DNA of 64,000 nucleotides from Dactylococcopsis salina PCC 8305 (GTDB lineage Bacteria; Cyanobacteriota; Cyanobacteriia; Cyanobacteriales; Rubidibacteraceae), in assembly GCF_000317615.1 (NCBI RefSeq), contig NC_019780.1, forward strand, positions 496,001 through 560,000. Direction: 5' to 3'. The translations under genes and the position numbers were made by a program. A model generated the notes under the pieces. It saw nothing but the letters and a program-made list of their open reading frames with translations. It made no database searches and was not told the DNA's origin. This document shows positions 26,956-35,401 of this stretch, one piece after another (positions within the stretch are counted from its first letter, which is position 1; each line of letters starts with the position of its first letter).

Positions 26956-28671
26956 ATGTTAACCTTTCGTCATTTATTTGGTGTGAGTGCTGGTGCGGTA
27001 ATTGCTTTGGGTTATGCGGGAACAGCCACCGCTCAAAATTTAGTTTCCCTTGCTGATTCTAATGCAGCTAGGGAACCAGTGTTTGATACAGCCACTGTCT
27101 CCGCAGAATCGTTGGATGAACCGCTTGTTAAGACACAACCCAGTGTTACCGATTTACAAGCCGAAAATTTAGAAATTGCTTCTGAAAGTGAATTAGTTCG
27201 ATTTTCAGACCACTCCCAAAAGGAGAATAATCAAGAAATTGTAGAAACCCGTGTTATTGAGTTAGCACAATCATCTGAGCAAAATCGACTGGAAGATTAT
27301 GACGAACCCTTAGAACCAGTAGAAGATACAGAGGAATTAAACCCCAGTTCTAATCCTTTAAATTTTCCCACCAATGCGGAAGAGGTTAGGGTGGATGGGG
27401 TCATTCCGATTACCCTTGAACAAGCGATTCAATTAGCTCGTCAGAATAATCAAACCTTTAAAGAGGCTCGTCTGAATCTTAACCAAGCAGAAGACCAGTT
27501 ACAAGAAGCTCTCGCGGCAGAGTTTCCCACCTTGAGTTTACAAACGGATTTACAACGCAGTACCTCCGCAAGTAATGAAATTCGTGCTAGTGGCGGCGGT
27601 TTCGGAGCAACTGATGGTGTTACCACTGATCTTAATGCCACCCTGCAATTAAACTATAATCTTTATACTGGCGGACAACGACCCGCACAGATTCGTCTTT
27701 CGGAATCCCAAGTTCGCACCCAAGAACTTGCCCTAGAACAAGTGGCGGAACAGTTACGATTTGATGTCACCGATGCTTATTATGGTGTGCAACAAGCAGA
27801 CTCGCAAGTAGAAATTGCTCGCGCTGCGGTTTCCGATGCGGAACAAAGTTTGCGAGATGCGGAATTATTGGAAGAAGCAGGGTTAGGCACTCGTTTTGAT
27901 GTGTTACAAGCGGAAGTTCAACTTGCCAATGAAGAACAAAACTTAACCCGCGCCCTCTCTCAACAACGGATTCGGCGCCGAGAATTAGTGGAAGTGTTAG
28001 GGTTGGGACAGCAAATTGAAGTAACTGCTGCTACTCCGCCTGAAGTTGCGGGAACTTGGGATTTATCTCTAGAAGAAAGTATTGTTCGCGCTTATCAAAA
28101 TCGTTCCGAGTTAGAACAACAGTTAGAACAAAAGGAAATTGGAGAGGCGAATCAAAATATTGCTTTAGCAAATATTAAGCCTAATGTCAGTTTATTTACT
28201 CGCTATAACGTCCGTGACATCATTGATGATGGGAGTGGCACTGGCACGGGAACAGGGGATGGTTTAGCCATTGGAGCGCAGTTACAATGGACGTTATATG
28301 ATGGCGGACAGGCAAGAGCGAGAGCCGAACAAGCAAAAGAAGATGTTGCCATTGCAGAAAATCGGTTTGATCAAATTCGTAACCAAATTCGTCGCGAGGT
28401 GGAACAAGCCTTCTACAATTTAGAGGCAAATGAGCAAAACATTGATACGGCGACAATTGCTGTGGAACAAGCGGAGGAAAGTCTGCGTTTGGCTCGTTTA
28501 CGGTTTCAAGCTGGGGTAGGAACACAAACCGACGTGATCAACGCTCAAAGCGAATTAACTCGCGCCAGAGGAAATCTTCTCACGGCGATTATTGATTACA
28601 ATCGCTCTTTAGCTGCCTTACAACGGGCGGTTAGCAATCTTCCCGATGGTCGTCTGTTTGATACGCCTTAG
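26956..28671 (+). CDS. TolC-family outer membrane efflux protein
   Basis: 571 residues. A signal peptide (about 1-26, cleavage after TATAQ) is followed by an acidic, low-complexity stretch (about 30-150) and two OEP repeats: one begins about 155 (ITLEQAIQLARQNN), with YNLYTGGQR, the other ends with GAQLQWTLYDGGQARAR and the long coiled coil. This is the trimeric outer membrane duct for type I secretion and RND efflux. Cyanobacterial TolC (HgdD) has a similar N-terminal extension. No inner-membrane partner is adjacent. Confidence 0.93.
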   Translation: MLTFRHLFGVSAGAVIALGYAGTATAQNLVSLADSNAAREPVFDTATVSAESLDEPLVKTQPSVTDLQAENLEIASESELVRFSDHSQKENNQEIVETRVIELAQSSEQNRLEDYDEPLEPVEDTEELNPSSNPLNFPTNAEEVRVDGVIPITLEQAIQLARQNNQTFKEARLNLNQAEDQLQEALAAEFPTLSLQTDLQRSTSASNEIRASGGGFGATDGVTTDLNATLQLNYNLYTGGQRPAQIRLSESQVRTQELALEQVAEQLRFDVTDAYYGVQQADSQVEIARAAVSDAEQSLRDAELLEEAGLGTRFDVLQAEVQLANEEQNLTRALSQQRIRRRELVEVLGLGQQIEVTAATPPEVAGTWDLSLEESIVRAYQNRSELEQQLEQKEIGEANQNIALANIKPNVSLFTRYNVRDIIDDGSGTGTGTGDGLAIGAQLQWTLYDGGQARARAEQAKEDVAIAENRFDQIRNQIRREVEQAFYNLEANEQNIDTATIAVEQAEESLRLARLRFQAGVGTQTDVINAQSELTRARGNLLTAIIDYNRSLAALQRAVSNLPDGRLFDTP

Positions 28672-28761
28672 TGATTCACCAAGTTTGATGCGATCGCACT
28701 GATTTTGTTACGATTCCTTAATACAATGTAAAGGAAAGAAAGCGCGGTAAATAGATTATAG

Positions 28762-29070
28762 ATGGCTAATATTAAATTCATACAGGAAGATAAGGAAGTA
28801 ATTGCTGCTGATGGCGCTAACTTGCGCGAAAAGGCACTAGAGAACCGAGTTGATATTTATACTTTTCGAGGAAAAATGCTTAACTGCGGTGGCTACGGGC
28901 AATGTGGAACTTGTGTTGTGGAGGTGGTCGAAGGTATGGAAAATTTATCGGAACGAACCCCTGCCGAACAAAAAAAATTGAAGAAGAAACCCGATAGTTA
29001 TCGCTTATCTTGTCAAACGATTGTTAATCATGGGGACGTTAGCATTGTGACAAAACCTCAGATTCGTTAG
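28762..29070 (+). CDS. Cyanobacterial [2Fe-2S] ferredoxin beside psbM
   Basis: 102 residues. Cluster ligands lie in [10 protein letters not shown] (about 43-52) with a fourth cysteine in RLSCQTIV (about 87). The protein is basic in the [11 protein letters not shown] stretch. I recall this gene next to psbM in other cyanobacteria, which fits the psbM gene 76 bp downstream here. The physiological partner is unknown. Confidence 0.92.
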   Translation: MANIKFIQEDKEVIAADGANLREKALENRVDIYTFRGKMLNCGGYGQCGTCVVEVVEGMENLSERTPAEQKKLKKKPDSYRLSCQTIVNHGDVSIVTKPQIR

Positions 29071-29146
29071 TCCTTGTTTTCATCTTCCCATAAGGTGATA
29101 TCCTAAAAATGTCCTTTGAGATAATGTGATAAAAACCTGATTAGCA

Positions 29147-29254
29147 ATGGAAGTTAACCAACTCGGATTTGTCGCCAGCATTTTATTTGTGCTAGTTCCC
29201 ACAGTGTTTCTGCTCATTCTCTATATCCAAACGCGAGAAAGCGAAGACACCTAA
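29147..29254 (+). CDS. psbM: Photosystem II small subunit M
   Basis: 35 residues, one transmembrane helix, beginning [20 protein letters not shown]. This matches PsbM, which has a nearly invariant N-terminal pattern [22 protein letters not shown]. PsbM sits at the PSII dimer interface. The C-terminal tail (RESEDT) is acidic. The gene follows the ferredoxin gene and is followed by a terminator, so the two may form one short transcript. Confidence 0.97.
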   Translation: MEVNQLGFVASILFVLVPTVFLLILYIQTRESEDT

Positions 29255-29273
29255 ATTTCTGGATCAAATTAAT

Positions 29274-29319
29274 TAATCAGGGTTAGTGTTTATATGTTTC
29301 TCTCTTACCCTGATTTTTT
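29274..29319 (+). terminator. Intrinsic terminator after psbM
   Basis: AATCAGGGT and ACCCTGATT form a nine-base perfect stem with a loop of about 23 bases, followed by a run of T. It lies 20 bases after the psbM stop. Confidence 0.75.
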
Positions 29320-29361
29320 AATGTTGTTTCGCCTTCATCCCCTCTCCTTCGTAAGGGGGTT

Positions 29362-29507
29362 ATATCAGGTTCGCTCGATCGATGATAAAGAGTAGGTTGG
29401 GTGAAACCCAACATTCATCAATTACCGTGATCAATTACTAGGTGTCCTCGCTCGATCGAGCTTAGGGCTTAAGATGGTAATTGTTAATTGTATCTAATTA
29501 TTAAGTT
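29362..29507. repeat. MITE B-related end and GTTGGGTTTC repeat
   Basis: TATATCAGGTTCGCTCGATCG starts a copy whose left end equals that of the element at 50362. It continues with GATAAAGAGTAGGTTGGGTG and AAACCCAACATTCATCAATTACC, but the right terminus CCTGATATA is missing, so it is a truncated copy. No gene is present before the exporter ATG at 29508. Confidence 0.6.
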
Positions 29508-31334
29508 ATGACTGCATCTCCTGCTGTAGAATCAAATCGCCGTCCTCAAGAAAATGACTGGCGACTGCTTCTCCGTCTCACTCCTTACGCCACTCGCAAT
29601 AAACCTCTCCTCATTACTTCCCTTGCGCTTTTAATCCCACTTTCCATCGCTGGCGCGGTTCAACCTTTAATTATTGGACAAGCGATTTCTTTTTTAAGAG
29701 AGGAAAAAACTTGGGCATTTCTACAAGATATGCCTCTAGGTCAAGGATTAAATATTCTCACGGGATTGTTATTAGGAACAATTTTAATTCGTCTTGCTTT
29801 TAATGCCCTACAAGGTTATTTAGTGCAACGAGTGGGACAAGAAATTACGGCTAATATTCGCAATGATTTATTTCGTCATGTTACTGCTTTGGCTGCCGAT
29901 TTTTTCGATCGAACTCCTGTGGGACGTTTAGTAACCCGTTTAACCAGCGATGTGGAAGCATTAGGAGATGTTTTTTCAACAGGCGCAGTGGGAATTATTA
30001 GTGATGTTGTTTACATTTTAGTGATTACGATTACAGTTTTTACAATTCAATGGCAGTTAGCAACATTGCTGATTTTAATGTTCTTACCGATTACTGCTTT
30101 AATTATTTATTTCCAAGATCAATATCGGAATGCTAACTATCGTTCACGGGAAGAATTGTCGGCTCTGAATTCCATGTTACAAGAAAACGTAGCTGGCATT
30201 AATATCGTCCAACTATTTCGCCGAGAAAATTTTAATAATAACTTGTTTCGCAACATTAACCAGCGTTATCTGAAACAAATTGATCAGACAATTTTTTATG
30301 AGTCTGCTGTTTCTGCTACTTTAGAATGGATTTCTTTAGTTGCCATTGCGGGAATTTTAGCATTAGGAGGAACGCTAGTTTTAGGCGATAACTTAAATTT
30401 TGGAACGTTATCAGCTTTTATTTTGTACGCCCAACGGTTATTTGAACCGTTAAGACAGTTTGCTGAGAAATTTACACTCTTACAAACGGGTTTTACAGGG
30501 GTTGAACGGATTACTGAATTATTAAACGAACCGATTAATATTCAGGATTTAGAAGCATCTCAGCAAAGACAATTATCGGTAGAAACTCAACAGAAAAATG
30601 TGGCGGGAGAAATTTGTTTTGAGAATGTTTATTTTGGCTATAAGGAAGATGAACTGGTGCTTAGAAATCTAGATTTTACAATTAGATCAGGAGAAAAAGT
30701 GGCTTTGGTTGGGCCGACTGGTGCTGGAAAAAGCTCGATTATTCGTCTCCTTTGTCGTCTGTATGAACCGACATCGGGTCGTATTTTAATAGATGGAATT
30801 GATATTAAAGAGTTATCCCAAAATGAGTTACGTCGTCATGTTGGAGTAATTTTACAAGAAAATTTCCTGTTTGCTGGTGATGTGAAAGATAACATTACTC
30901 TCGGTGAACATTATCCGTTTGAGGCGATTAAAGAAGCGGCAGAAATTACTAATGTTAATGAGTTTATTGAGGGATTACCCCAAGGTTATGATACTCCTTT
31001 AAGAGAACGAGGAAATAATTTATCGGGAGGACAAAAACAACTTTTGGCGTTTGCGCGAGTTGCAATTCGTGATCCGAGAATTTTGGTTTTAGATGAAGCA
31101 ACAGCAAGTTTGGATGTGGGAACGGAGGCTTTAATTCAAGATGCGTTAAGTCATATTTTAGAGGATCGCACGGCGATTATTATTGCTCATCGTCTTTCGA
31201 CAATTCGAGATGTCGATCGGATTTTGGTTTTAAAACAAGGGGAGTTAATTGAGTCGGGAAGCCATGAGGATTTAATCGAACAAGGGGGATTATATGCGAG
31301 TTTATATCAGTTACAAATGATGGAACAAAAATAA
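29508..31334 (+). CDS. ABC exporter, MsbA/MDR-type half transporter
   Basis: 608 residues. A six-helix membrane domain (about 35-320) is fused to a nucleotide-binding domain (about 360-608): Walker A GPTGAGKSS, signature LSGGQKQ, Walker B ILVLDEATASLD and HRLSTI switch. It works as a homo- or heterodimer in the inner membrane. No second half transporter is next to it. Family members flip lipids or export drugs. The substrate is not known. Confidence 0.93.
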   Translation: MTASPAVESNRRPQENDWRLLLRLTPYATRNKPLLITSLALLIPLSIAGAVQPLIIGQAISFLREEKTWAFLQDMPLGQGLNILTGLLLGTILIRLAFNALQGYLVQRVGQEITANIRNDLFRHVTALAADFFDRTPVGRLVTRLTSDVEALGDVFSTGAVGIISDVVYILVITITVFTIQWQLATLLILMFLPITALIIYFQDQYRNANYRSREELSALNSMLQENVAGINIVQLFRRENFNNNLFRNINQRYLKQIDQTIFYESAVSATLEWISLVAIAGILALGGTLVLGDNLNFGTLSAFILYAQRLFEPLRQFAEKFTLLQTGFTGVERITELLNEPINIQDLEASQQRQLSVETQQKNVAGEICFENVYFGYKEDELVLRNLDFTIRSGEKVALVGPTGAGKSSIIRLLCRLYEPTSGRILIDGIDIKELSQNELRRHVGVILQENFLFAGDVKDNITLGEHYPFEAIKEAAEITNVNEFIEGLPQGYDTPLRERGNNLSGGQKQLLAFARVAIRDPRILVLDEATASLDVGTEALIQDALSHILEDRTAIIIAHRLSTIRDVDRILVLKQGELIESGSHEDLIEQGGLYASLYQLQMMEQK

Positions 31335-31385
31335 GTAAGACTGTTCTGATTTCGCCCCCTAGCCCCCAATTCTGGGGGGATGACT

Positions 31386-31607
31386 AATTAGGGCTTGCTG
31401 AAAAAGTCCATTGGTTGGTTTAGTAAGGCAAGAGGCAAAAGGCAAGAGGCAAGTTGCCTTAGGGTTGATTGATCGGTAGGAGTTTAAGGTTTTGATGCAA
31501 GGTGCGTGACGATTGAACAATCAATGAACTTGCATTTTTACCTGAACTTAATCGCCTCAAATCCTTATTTGGTAAAACTTTCAGTTTCCCAACAGCAAGC
31601 CCTAATT
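31386..31607. mobile_element. MITE family C (222 bp)
   Basis: AATTAGGGCTTGCTG (31386-31400) and CAGCAAGCCCTAATT (31593-31607) are perfect 15-bp inverted termini. The inside has no ORF and contains AGGCAAGAGGCAAAAGGCAAGAGGC tandem-like sequence. GGGCTTGCTG-type ends are seen on cyanobacterial insertion sequences, so this is probably a deletion derivative of one. One copy is seen in this window. Confidence 0.75.
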
Positions 31608-31669
31608 GATGTTGGGTTTCGCTTCGCTTCACCCAACCTACGTTTTGGATATGTTGAGCAAAAAGGGGG
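31608..31669. repeat. GTTGGGTTTC repeat between MITE C and the methyltransferase gene
   Basis: GATGTTGGGTTTCGCTTCGCTTCACCCAACCTACG is a near palindrome of the common extragenic repeat type. The rest of the gap (31335-31385) holds a CCCCCTAGCCCCCAATTCTGGGGGG palindrome. No gene is seen. Confidence 0.7.
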
Positions 31670-32293
31670 TTATTTTTGAGCTTGAATTACTTGTAAACTT
31701 CCTCCTGCGTGAAGGGTTTTCTGACAAGTTTGAAAGTCGATCGAGCGTAGTTTTTCGGGTAAGTTAGTTTCTACAAATTGCCATGCGGTTTCGGTTTCAA
31801 ATAAGGTCATAAATAGGGACAATCCTGGCACAAAAAGAGGATTATGAGGTTGATGTAAATCAATACAAGCAAATGTTCCTTTGGGTTTAAGAACACGGTA
31901 AACTTCTTGCAAGATTTGGGTGAGTTGTTCGGGTTTCATTTCATGTAGCGCGACGCTTGTTTGTACTAAATCATAACTGGAATCAGAAAAGGGAAGTTCT
32001 TCTGCTAATCCTTCAATATATTCGGCTTTTGGCACTCGTTTTTTTGCCCGTTTTAAGGCGAGAGGAGACGCATCTAAACCCGTGACGCGATCGGAATATT
32101 TAACGAGAAATTGCGTGGTTTGTCCAGCCCCACAACATAAGTCTAAAATTTGGGTATTCTCATTAAGAGAAAGTCCTTTCAGCGCCAGTTGACGGAAACG
32201 AGATTCTCCTCCCACTGCTAATGCGGAAAGCTGCGCGATCGCATCGTATAACCATTGATATTGGTAGCTCCATTTTCGCAGAATTGTTGCCAT
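31670..32293 (-). CDS. Class I SAM-dependent methyltransferase
   Basis: 207 residues. SAM motif I is ILDLCCGAGQTTQFL (about 49-63), then VTGLDASPLAL (about 71-81) and a post-motif VQTSVALHEM (about 110-119). The sequence resembles UbiE/Methyltransf_11-type enzymes. The substrate is unknown; quinone or lipid precursors are possible. It is downstream of the glycosyltransferase gene on the same strand (20 bp between), so the two are an operon. Confidence 0.9.
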   Translation of the reverse strand: MATILRKWSYQYQWLYDAIAQLSALAVGGESRFRQLALKGLSLNENTQILDLCCGAGQTTQFLVKYSDRVTGLDASPLALKRAKKRVPKAEYIEGLAEELPFSDSSYDLVQTSVALHEMKPEQLTQILQEVYRVLKPKGTFACIDLHQPHNPLFVPGLSLFMTLFETETAWQFVETNLPEKLRSIDFQTCQKTLHAGGSLQVIQAQK

Positions 32294-32312
32294 AATTTTT
32301 TCTCACTTCTAT

Positions 32313-33431
32313 TTATCCCCCCCTAACCCCCCTTTGGAAGGGGGGAACAGAAGAGGGGTACAAAATTTGATCAAACCACGCCAAAAACCGATCGCGCAGT
32401 GCGGATAAAGAATATTCGGTTTCCACTTGTTGACGACACGCCCAGCGATCGATCTCATCAATGCGATTAATGGCTTTCACTAACCCTTCTACACTGTCAG
32501 GCTGCACTAAAAAACCAGTTTCCCCATCACGAATAATCTCTGCTGGGCCACCGCGTTGATAGGAGATCACGGGAACACCGCAAGCCAAAGCCTCGATCGC
32601 AACGTTTCCGAAAGCCTCTACCCAACGGGGAGTCATCAACAGCGCCCGACAGCGACGAATCTCTTGTTGTAAGTCAGTGGTGGACAAAAACCCACCATAT
32701 TCAATGGGAGCATTCGGATATTGAGAGAGAATCTGCTGCCAGTATTCTTGATCTTGTAACCAGCCGAAAATTTTCAGGGGAATCCCTAATTGTTGTACCG
32801 CCGCCACAGCGTCTTCTAAGCCCTTTTCTGGCGCAATACGACCTAACCAAACTAAAGACTGCTCATGAGCGGCGCTAAACTCATATAAGCCTAAATCTAG
32901 CCCACTACTCAAACAACGACAAGCATCAGCAAACGGGAAGGTTTCAGCTTGAGTTTTCGTATAAACGCCAAAAGTGCCAGGAAAGCGCTCGATCGTTTGC
33001 GCCATGATTTGATCCAGTGCATCACTCATTGATCCCATACTAATGAAATGAGCAATGGGCGTGTTGAAAAAAGGCGTAAGGTAAAAGGGTAGCCAATCAT
33101 AAGCAAAGTTGACGATTAAATCATAGTCGGCTTGCACTTGTCGCGCATAGTCGCACATATTCCCTAAAACCGAGTTTGGCGGTAAATAAATCCCTGCGTT
33201 TCTTCCTTCTCCCTGTACGGGAATTTGTCGGTTTCCCGCAATGGGTTCGATCGGAATTTCCTCAAAATGAGAACCGCTAGGGGCGAGAATCGTAACTTGA
33301 TGTTGAGTGTGTCGTAAGTCTTGGGCGAGGTTTTTGATGGTTAATTCTACACCACCGCCTTCACCTGTACCTAAAGCGCCCACTGGCGTAGATAGGAAGA
33401 GAAGAGAAAGAGATTGGGGGTTTTGATTCAT
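32313..33431 (-). CDS. Glycosyltransferase family 4 protein
   Basis: 372 residues from the ATG at 33431; an upstream TTG at 33500 would add 23 polar residues. It has the GT4 GT-B layout: N-terminal GTGEGGGVELTIKNLAQDL, C-terminal LVWLGRIAPEKGLEDA and the nucleotide-sugar site TPRWVEAFGNVAIEALACGVPV, EIIRDGETGFLV. The last ten residues (PPFQRGVRGG) come from a CCCCCCTAACCCCCCTTTGG repeat that has run into the gene. The acceptor is unknown. It is divergent from the Cys-rich gene. Confidence 0.9.
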   Translation of the reverse strand: MNQNPQSLSLLFLSTPVGALGTGEGGGVELTIKNLAQDLRHTQHQVTILAPSGSHFEEIPIEPIAGNRQIPVQGEGRNAGIYLPPNSVLGNMCDYARQVQADYDLIVNFAYDWLPFYLTPFFNTPIAHFISMGSMSDALDQIMAQTIERFPGTFGVYTKTQAETFPFADACRCLSSGLDLGLYEFSAAHEQSLVWLGRIAPEKGLEDAVAAVQQLGIPLKIFGWLQDQEYWQQILSQYPNAPIEYGGFLSTTDLQQEIRRCRALLMTPRWVEAFGNVAIEALACGVPVISYQRGGPAEIIRDGETGFLVQPDSVEGLVKAINRIDEIDRWACRQQVETEYSLSALRDRFLAWFDQILYPSSVPPFQRGVRGG

Positions 33432-33526
33432 CGTGTTTTTTAGGGAAAATGATTGTATCCTGTTGTTATTCGGGTTATTTTTAAGTTGATCAACAAACAA
33501 CCTATTTTATTGGTAATTGATATCCT

Positions 33527-34045
33527 ATGAAACCTCTAAATGTATTGCAATGGACAACCAGATTCAGCGCGATCGTTGCTCTGCAAGCGGGTGTCTTCTT
33601 TATGCTAACGCCCTCTCGTCCTCTCCAAGCAGCAGCCGGCGATCAGTTTAAAGTTTGTGCGGAAGACTTACAAGAAGCGGGATTGTCTGCTAATGAGGCT
33701 TCTACAGCTTGTGCGGATGCAATTCGTCCGAAAGATTTGTCTTTGTGTGTATTAAGCATGAATCAAGAGGTGGGAATCCCTGCTGATGATGGTTTATATT
33801 ATTGTTACCGCGATCGTCGTCCTTTGGATTTAGCAAGCTGTGTGGTTGATATTGATCAGTCTGTAGAAACCAATGAACTGGGAACGGTTATAGAAAATTG
33901 CCGCCGCAGTTTGATTCCCTTACGTTATTCAGAATGCGTGGTGGGTTTAACCAATACTCCAGAACAAGCAATTACTCCCCAGAAAGCAATGGAAGATTGT
34001 ATTAATGCTGATGCGTTTCCCAGCGCTTTAACGCCTGTTGAATAG
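33527..34045 (+). CDS. Secreted cysteine-repeat protein of unknown function
   Basis: 172 residues. A signal peptide is clear (about 1-36, ending RPLQAAAG). The mature part has eight cysteines with regular spacing: C-x17-C-x11-C-x18-C-x11-C-x19-C-x11-C-x20-C. This means four repeats of about 31 residues, each starting around a LSLC or SECV segment. I know no name for the family. The regular pattern suggests disulfide-bonded periplasmic repeats. The gene is divergent from the glycosyltransferase gene. Confidence 0.8.
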   Translation: MKPLNVLQWTTRFSAIVALQAGVFFMLTPSRPLQAAAGDQFKVCAEDLQEAGLSANEASTACADAIRPKDLSLCVLSMNQEVGIPADDGLYYCYRDRRPLDLASCVVDIDQSVETNELGTVIENCRRSLIPLRYSECVVGLTNTPEQAITPQKAMEDCINADAFPSALTPVE

Positions 34046-34072
34046 TGACTTAAAAAATAGCGTTTAAATGTT

Positions 34073-34092
34073 AGGCGAACTGCGGTTCGCCT
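34073..34092. terminator. Hairpin between Cys-repeat gene and GDPD gene
   Basis: AGGCGAAC, loop TGCG and GTTCGCCT form an eight-base perfect stem. Only a TT tail follows, so it is a weak terminator or an mRNA-stabilising hairpin rather than a certain intrinsic terminator. Confidence 0.45.
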
Positions 34093-34104
34093 TCACTGGA
34101 AATT

Positions 34105-34842
34105 ATGAATTACCGTTTAATTGCTCATCGGGGTTATAGTGCTGTTGCGCCCGAAAATACACTGGCAAGTTTTCAGTTAGCGTTAGAAAAACAGGTGTTT
34201 GGGGTGGAGTTTGATGTTCATTTTTCCGCCGATGGGATTCCTGTTGTTATTCATGATTCTACGCTCGATCGAACGACAAATGGGTGTGGAAACGTCGCGG
34301 AAAAATCGATCGCCCAACTACAATCTTTTGACGCGGGAAGTTGGTTTGATTCCAAATTTGCAAGGGAAACCATCCCCTCTTTAGAACAAGTTTTAAATCT
34401 CTTTTCTTCCACTAAGATCAAGTTATTTATTGAATTAAAATCGCCTCAATTTTGGTCAAAATCAGAGAGAGATTACCTAATCGAAATTTTAGCACCAGTG
34501 CGCGATCGATGCGTTATTGCTTCCTTTGAACATAAATTTTTAACCCAACTCCAGTTAGACTACCCTCAATTTAATTACGGTTACGCTGTATCAAATCAGA
34601 CTCAATACTCTCCGCATTATCTAGAAGCATTGAACCCAAACGCGAGAATTATTTTACCTCATTTTTCCCTGATTTTAGAACAGCCTTCTCTCACGAAAAC
34701 CTTACAAGAAGAAGGTTGGAAGATTGTAACTTGGACAGTAGATGAGAGGGCGATCGCGCAACAACTTTCCGAATTCGGGATTGTAACAATTATTACTAAT
34801 AATCTCCTCAATACTGAGCCTCTCCCTGAAAACTCTTCATAA
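34105..34842 (+). CDS. Glycerophosphodiester phosphodiesterase
   Basis: 245 residues. HRGYSAVAPENTLASFQLAL (about 8-27) and EFDVHFSADGIPVVIHDSTL (about 36-55) contain the catalytic HR, E-D and HD residues of the GDPD family. No signal peptide is present, so it should be cytoplasmic (UgpQ-like). It hydrolyses glycerophosphodiesters from lipid turnover to glycerol-3-phosphate and an alcohol. Confidence 0.93.
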   Translation: MNYRLIAHRGYSAVAPENTLASFQLALEKQVFGVEFDVHFSADGIPVVIHDSTLDRTTNGCGNVAEKSIAQLQSFDAGSWFDSKFARETIPSLEQVLNLFSSTKIKLFIELKSPQFWSKSERDYLIEILAPVRDRCVIASFEHKFLTQLQLDYPQFNYGYAVSNQTQYSPHYLEALNPNARIILPHFSLILEQPSLTKTLQEEGWKIVTWTVDERAIAQQLSEFGIVTIITNNLLNTEPLPENSS

Positions 34843-34992
34843 AAATTAAAATTTCTTAGGTTTGATTTAACTTTCGGTATTCCCCCCTTTCAAAGTAGAT
34901 AAGTAGGTTGGGTGGAGTGAAAACGTAACCCAACTCCTTCCATTGGTGTTGGGTTTCATCAGATTTCACCCAACCTACGTGGACTAATACTA
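34843..34992. repeat. GTTGGGTTTC repeats before the tandem array
   Basis: Two inverted GTAGGTTGGGT/TTGGGTTTC elements lie at about 34902-34980. The second (GTTGGGTTTCATCAGATTTC and ACCCAACCTACGTGGAC) has the same unit as the tandem array at 35161. It looks like a piece separated from that array by MITE D. Confidence 0.65.
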
Positions 34993-35109
34993 ATACCATT
35001 TCGATCAATTATGGCTACTCCCCATCCCATTATTCCCCCCTTTCAAACCGGAGCGAAGTGAGGAGGGCTAGGGGGGATATACTGTAACTTAACTTTTTAG
35101 AAATGGTAT
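34993..35109. mobile_element. MITE family D, small copy (about 117 bp)
   Basis: ATACCATTTC at the left and GAAATGGTAT at the right are inverted termini. The right part (ATACTGTAACTTAAC before the terminus) resembles that of 50547-51010. The core contains ATTCCCCCCTTTCAAACC and GAGGGCTAGGGGGGA, the same G/C repeats seen elsewhere. No ORF. Confidence 0.6.
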
Positions 35110-35160
35110 AACTTGTAGGGTGGGCAAGGCAAACCCTACGATAATTTCATGCTGTTTACT

Positions 35161-35400
35161 GCTACGTGGACAGTGTTGGGTTTCATTAGATTTCACCCAA
35201 CCTACGTGGACAATGTTGGGTTTCATCAGATTTCACCCCACCTACGTGGACAGTGTTGGGTTTCATTAGATTTCACCCCACCTACGTGGACAGTGTTGGG
35301 TTTCATCAGATTTCACCCCACCTACGTGGACAGTGTTGGGTTTCATTAGATTTTACCTAACCTACGTGGACAGTGTTGGGTTTCATCAGATTTCGCCCAA
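35161..35400. repeat. Tandem array of six exact 40-bp units
   Basis: Units begin at 35161, 35201, 35241, 35281, 35321 and 35361. Each starts (C/G)CTACGTGGACA and continues GTGTTGGGTTTCAT(T/C)AGA, then TTTCACCCCA or a close variant. The base at unit position 27 alternates T, C, T, C, T, C through the array, so the real repeating unit is 80 bp. Each unit has an inverted TTGGGT and ACCCAA. It is not a CRISPR because there are no unique spacers. A 66-codon ORF over it is an artefact. Confidence 0.9.
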
Positions 35401-35401
35401 C

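Noticed and set aside
35149..35349. 66-codon ORF with repeated WTVLGFIRFHPTY motifs
   Set aside because: It is only the translation of the 40-bp tandem array. There is no ribosome site and the repeat period is not a multiple of three.
35161..35400. Possible CRISPR array
   Set aside because: The units are directly joined 40-bp repeats without unique spacers, and no cas gene is near.
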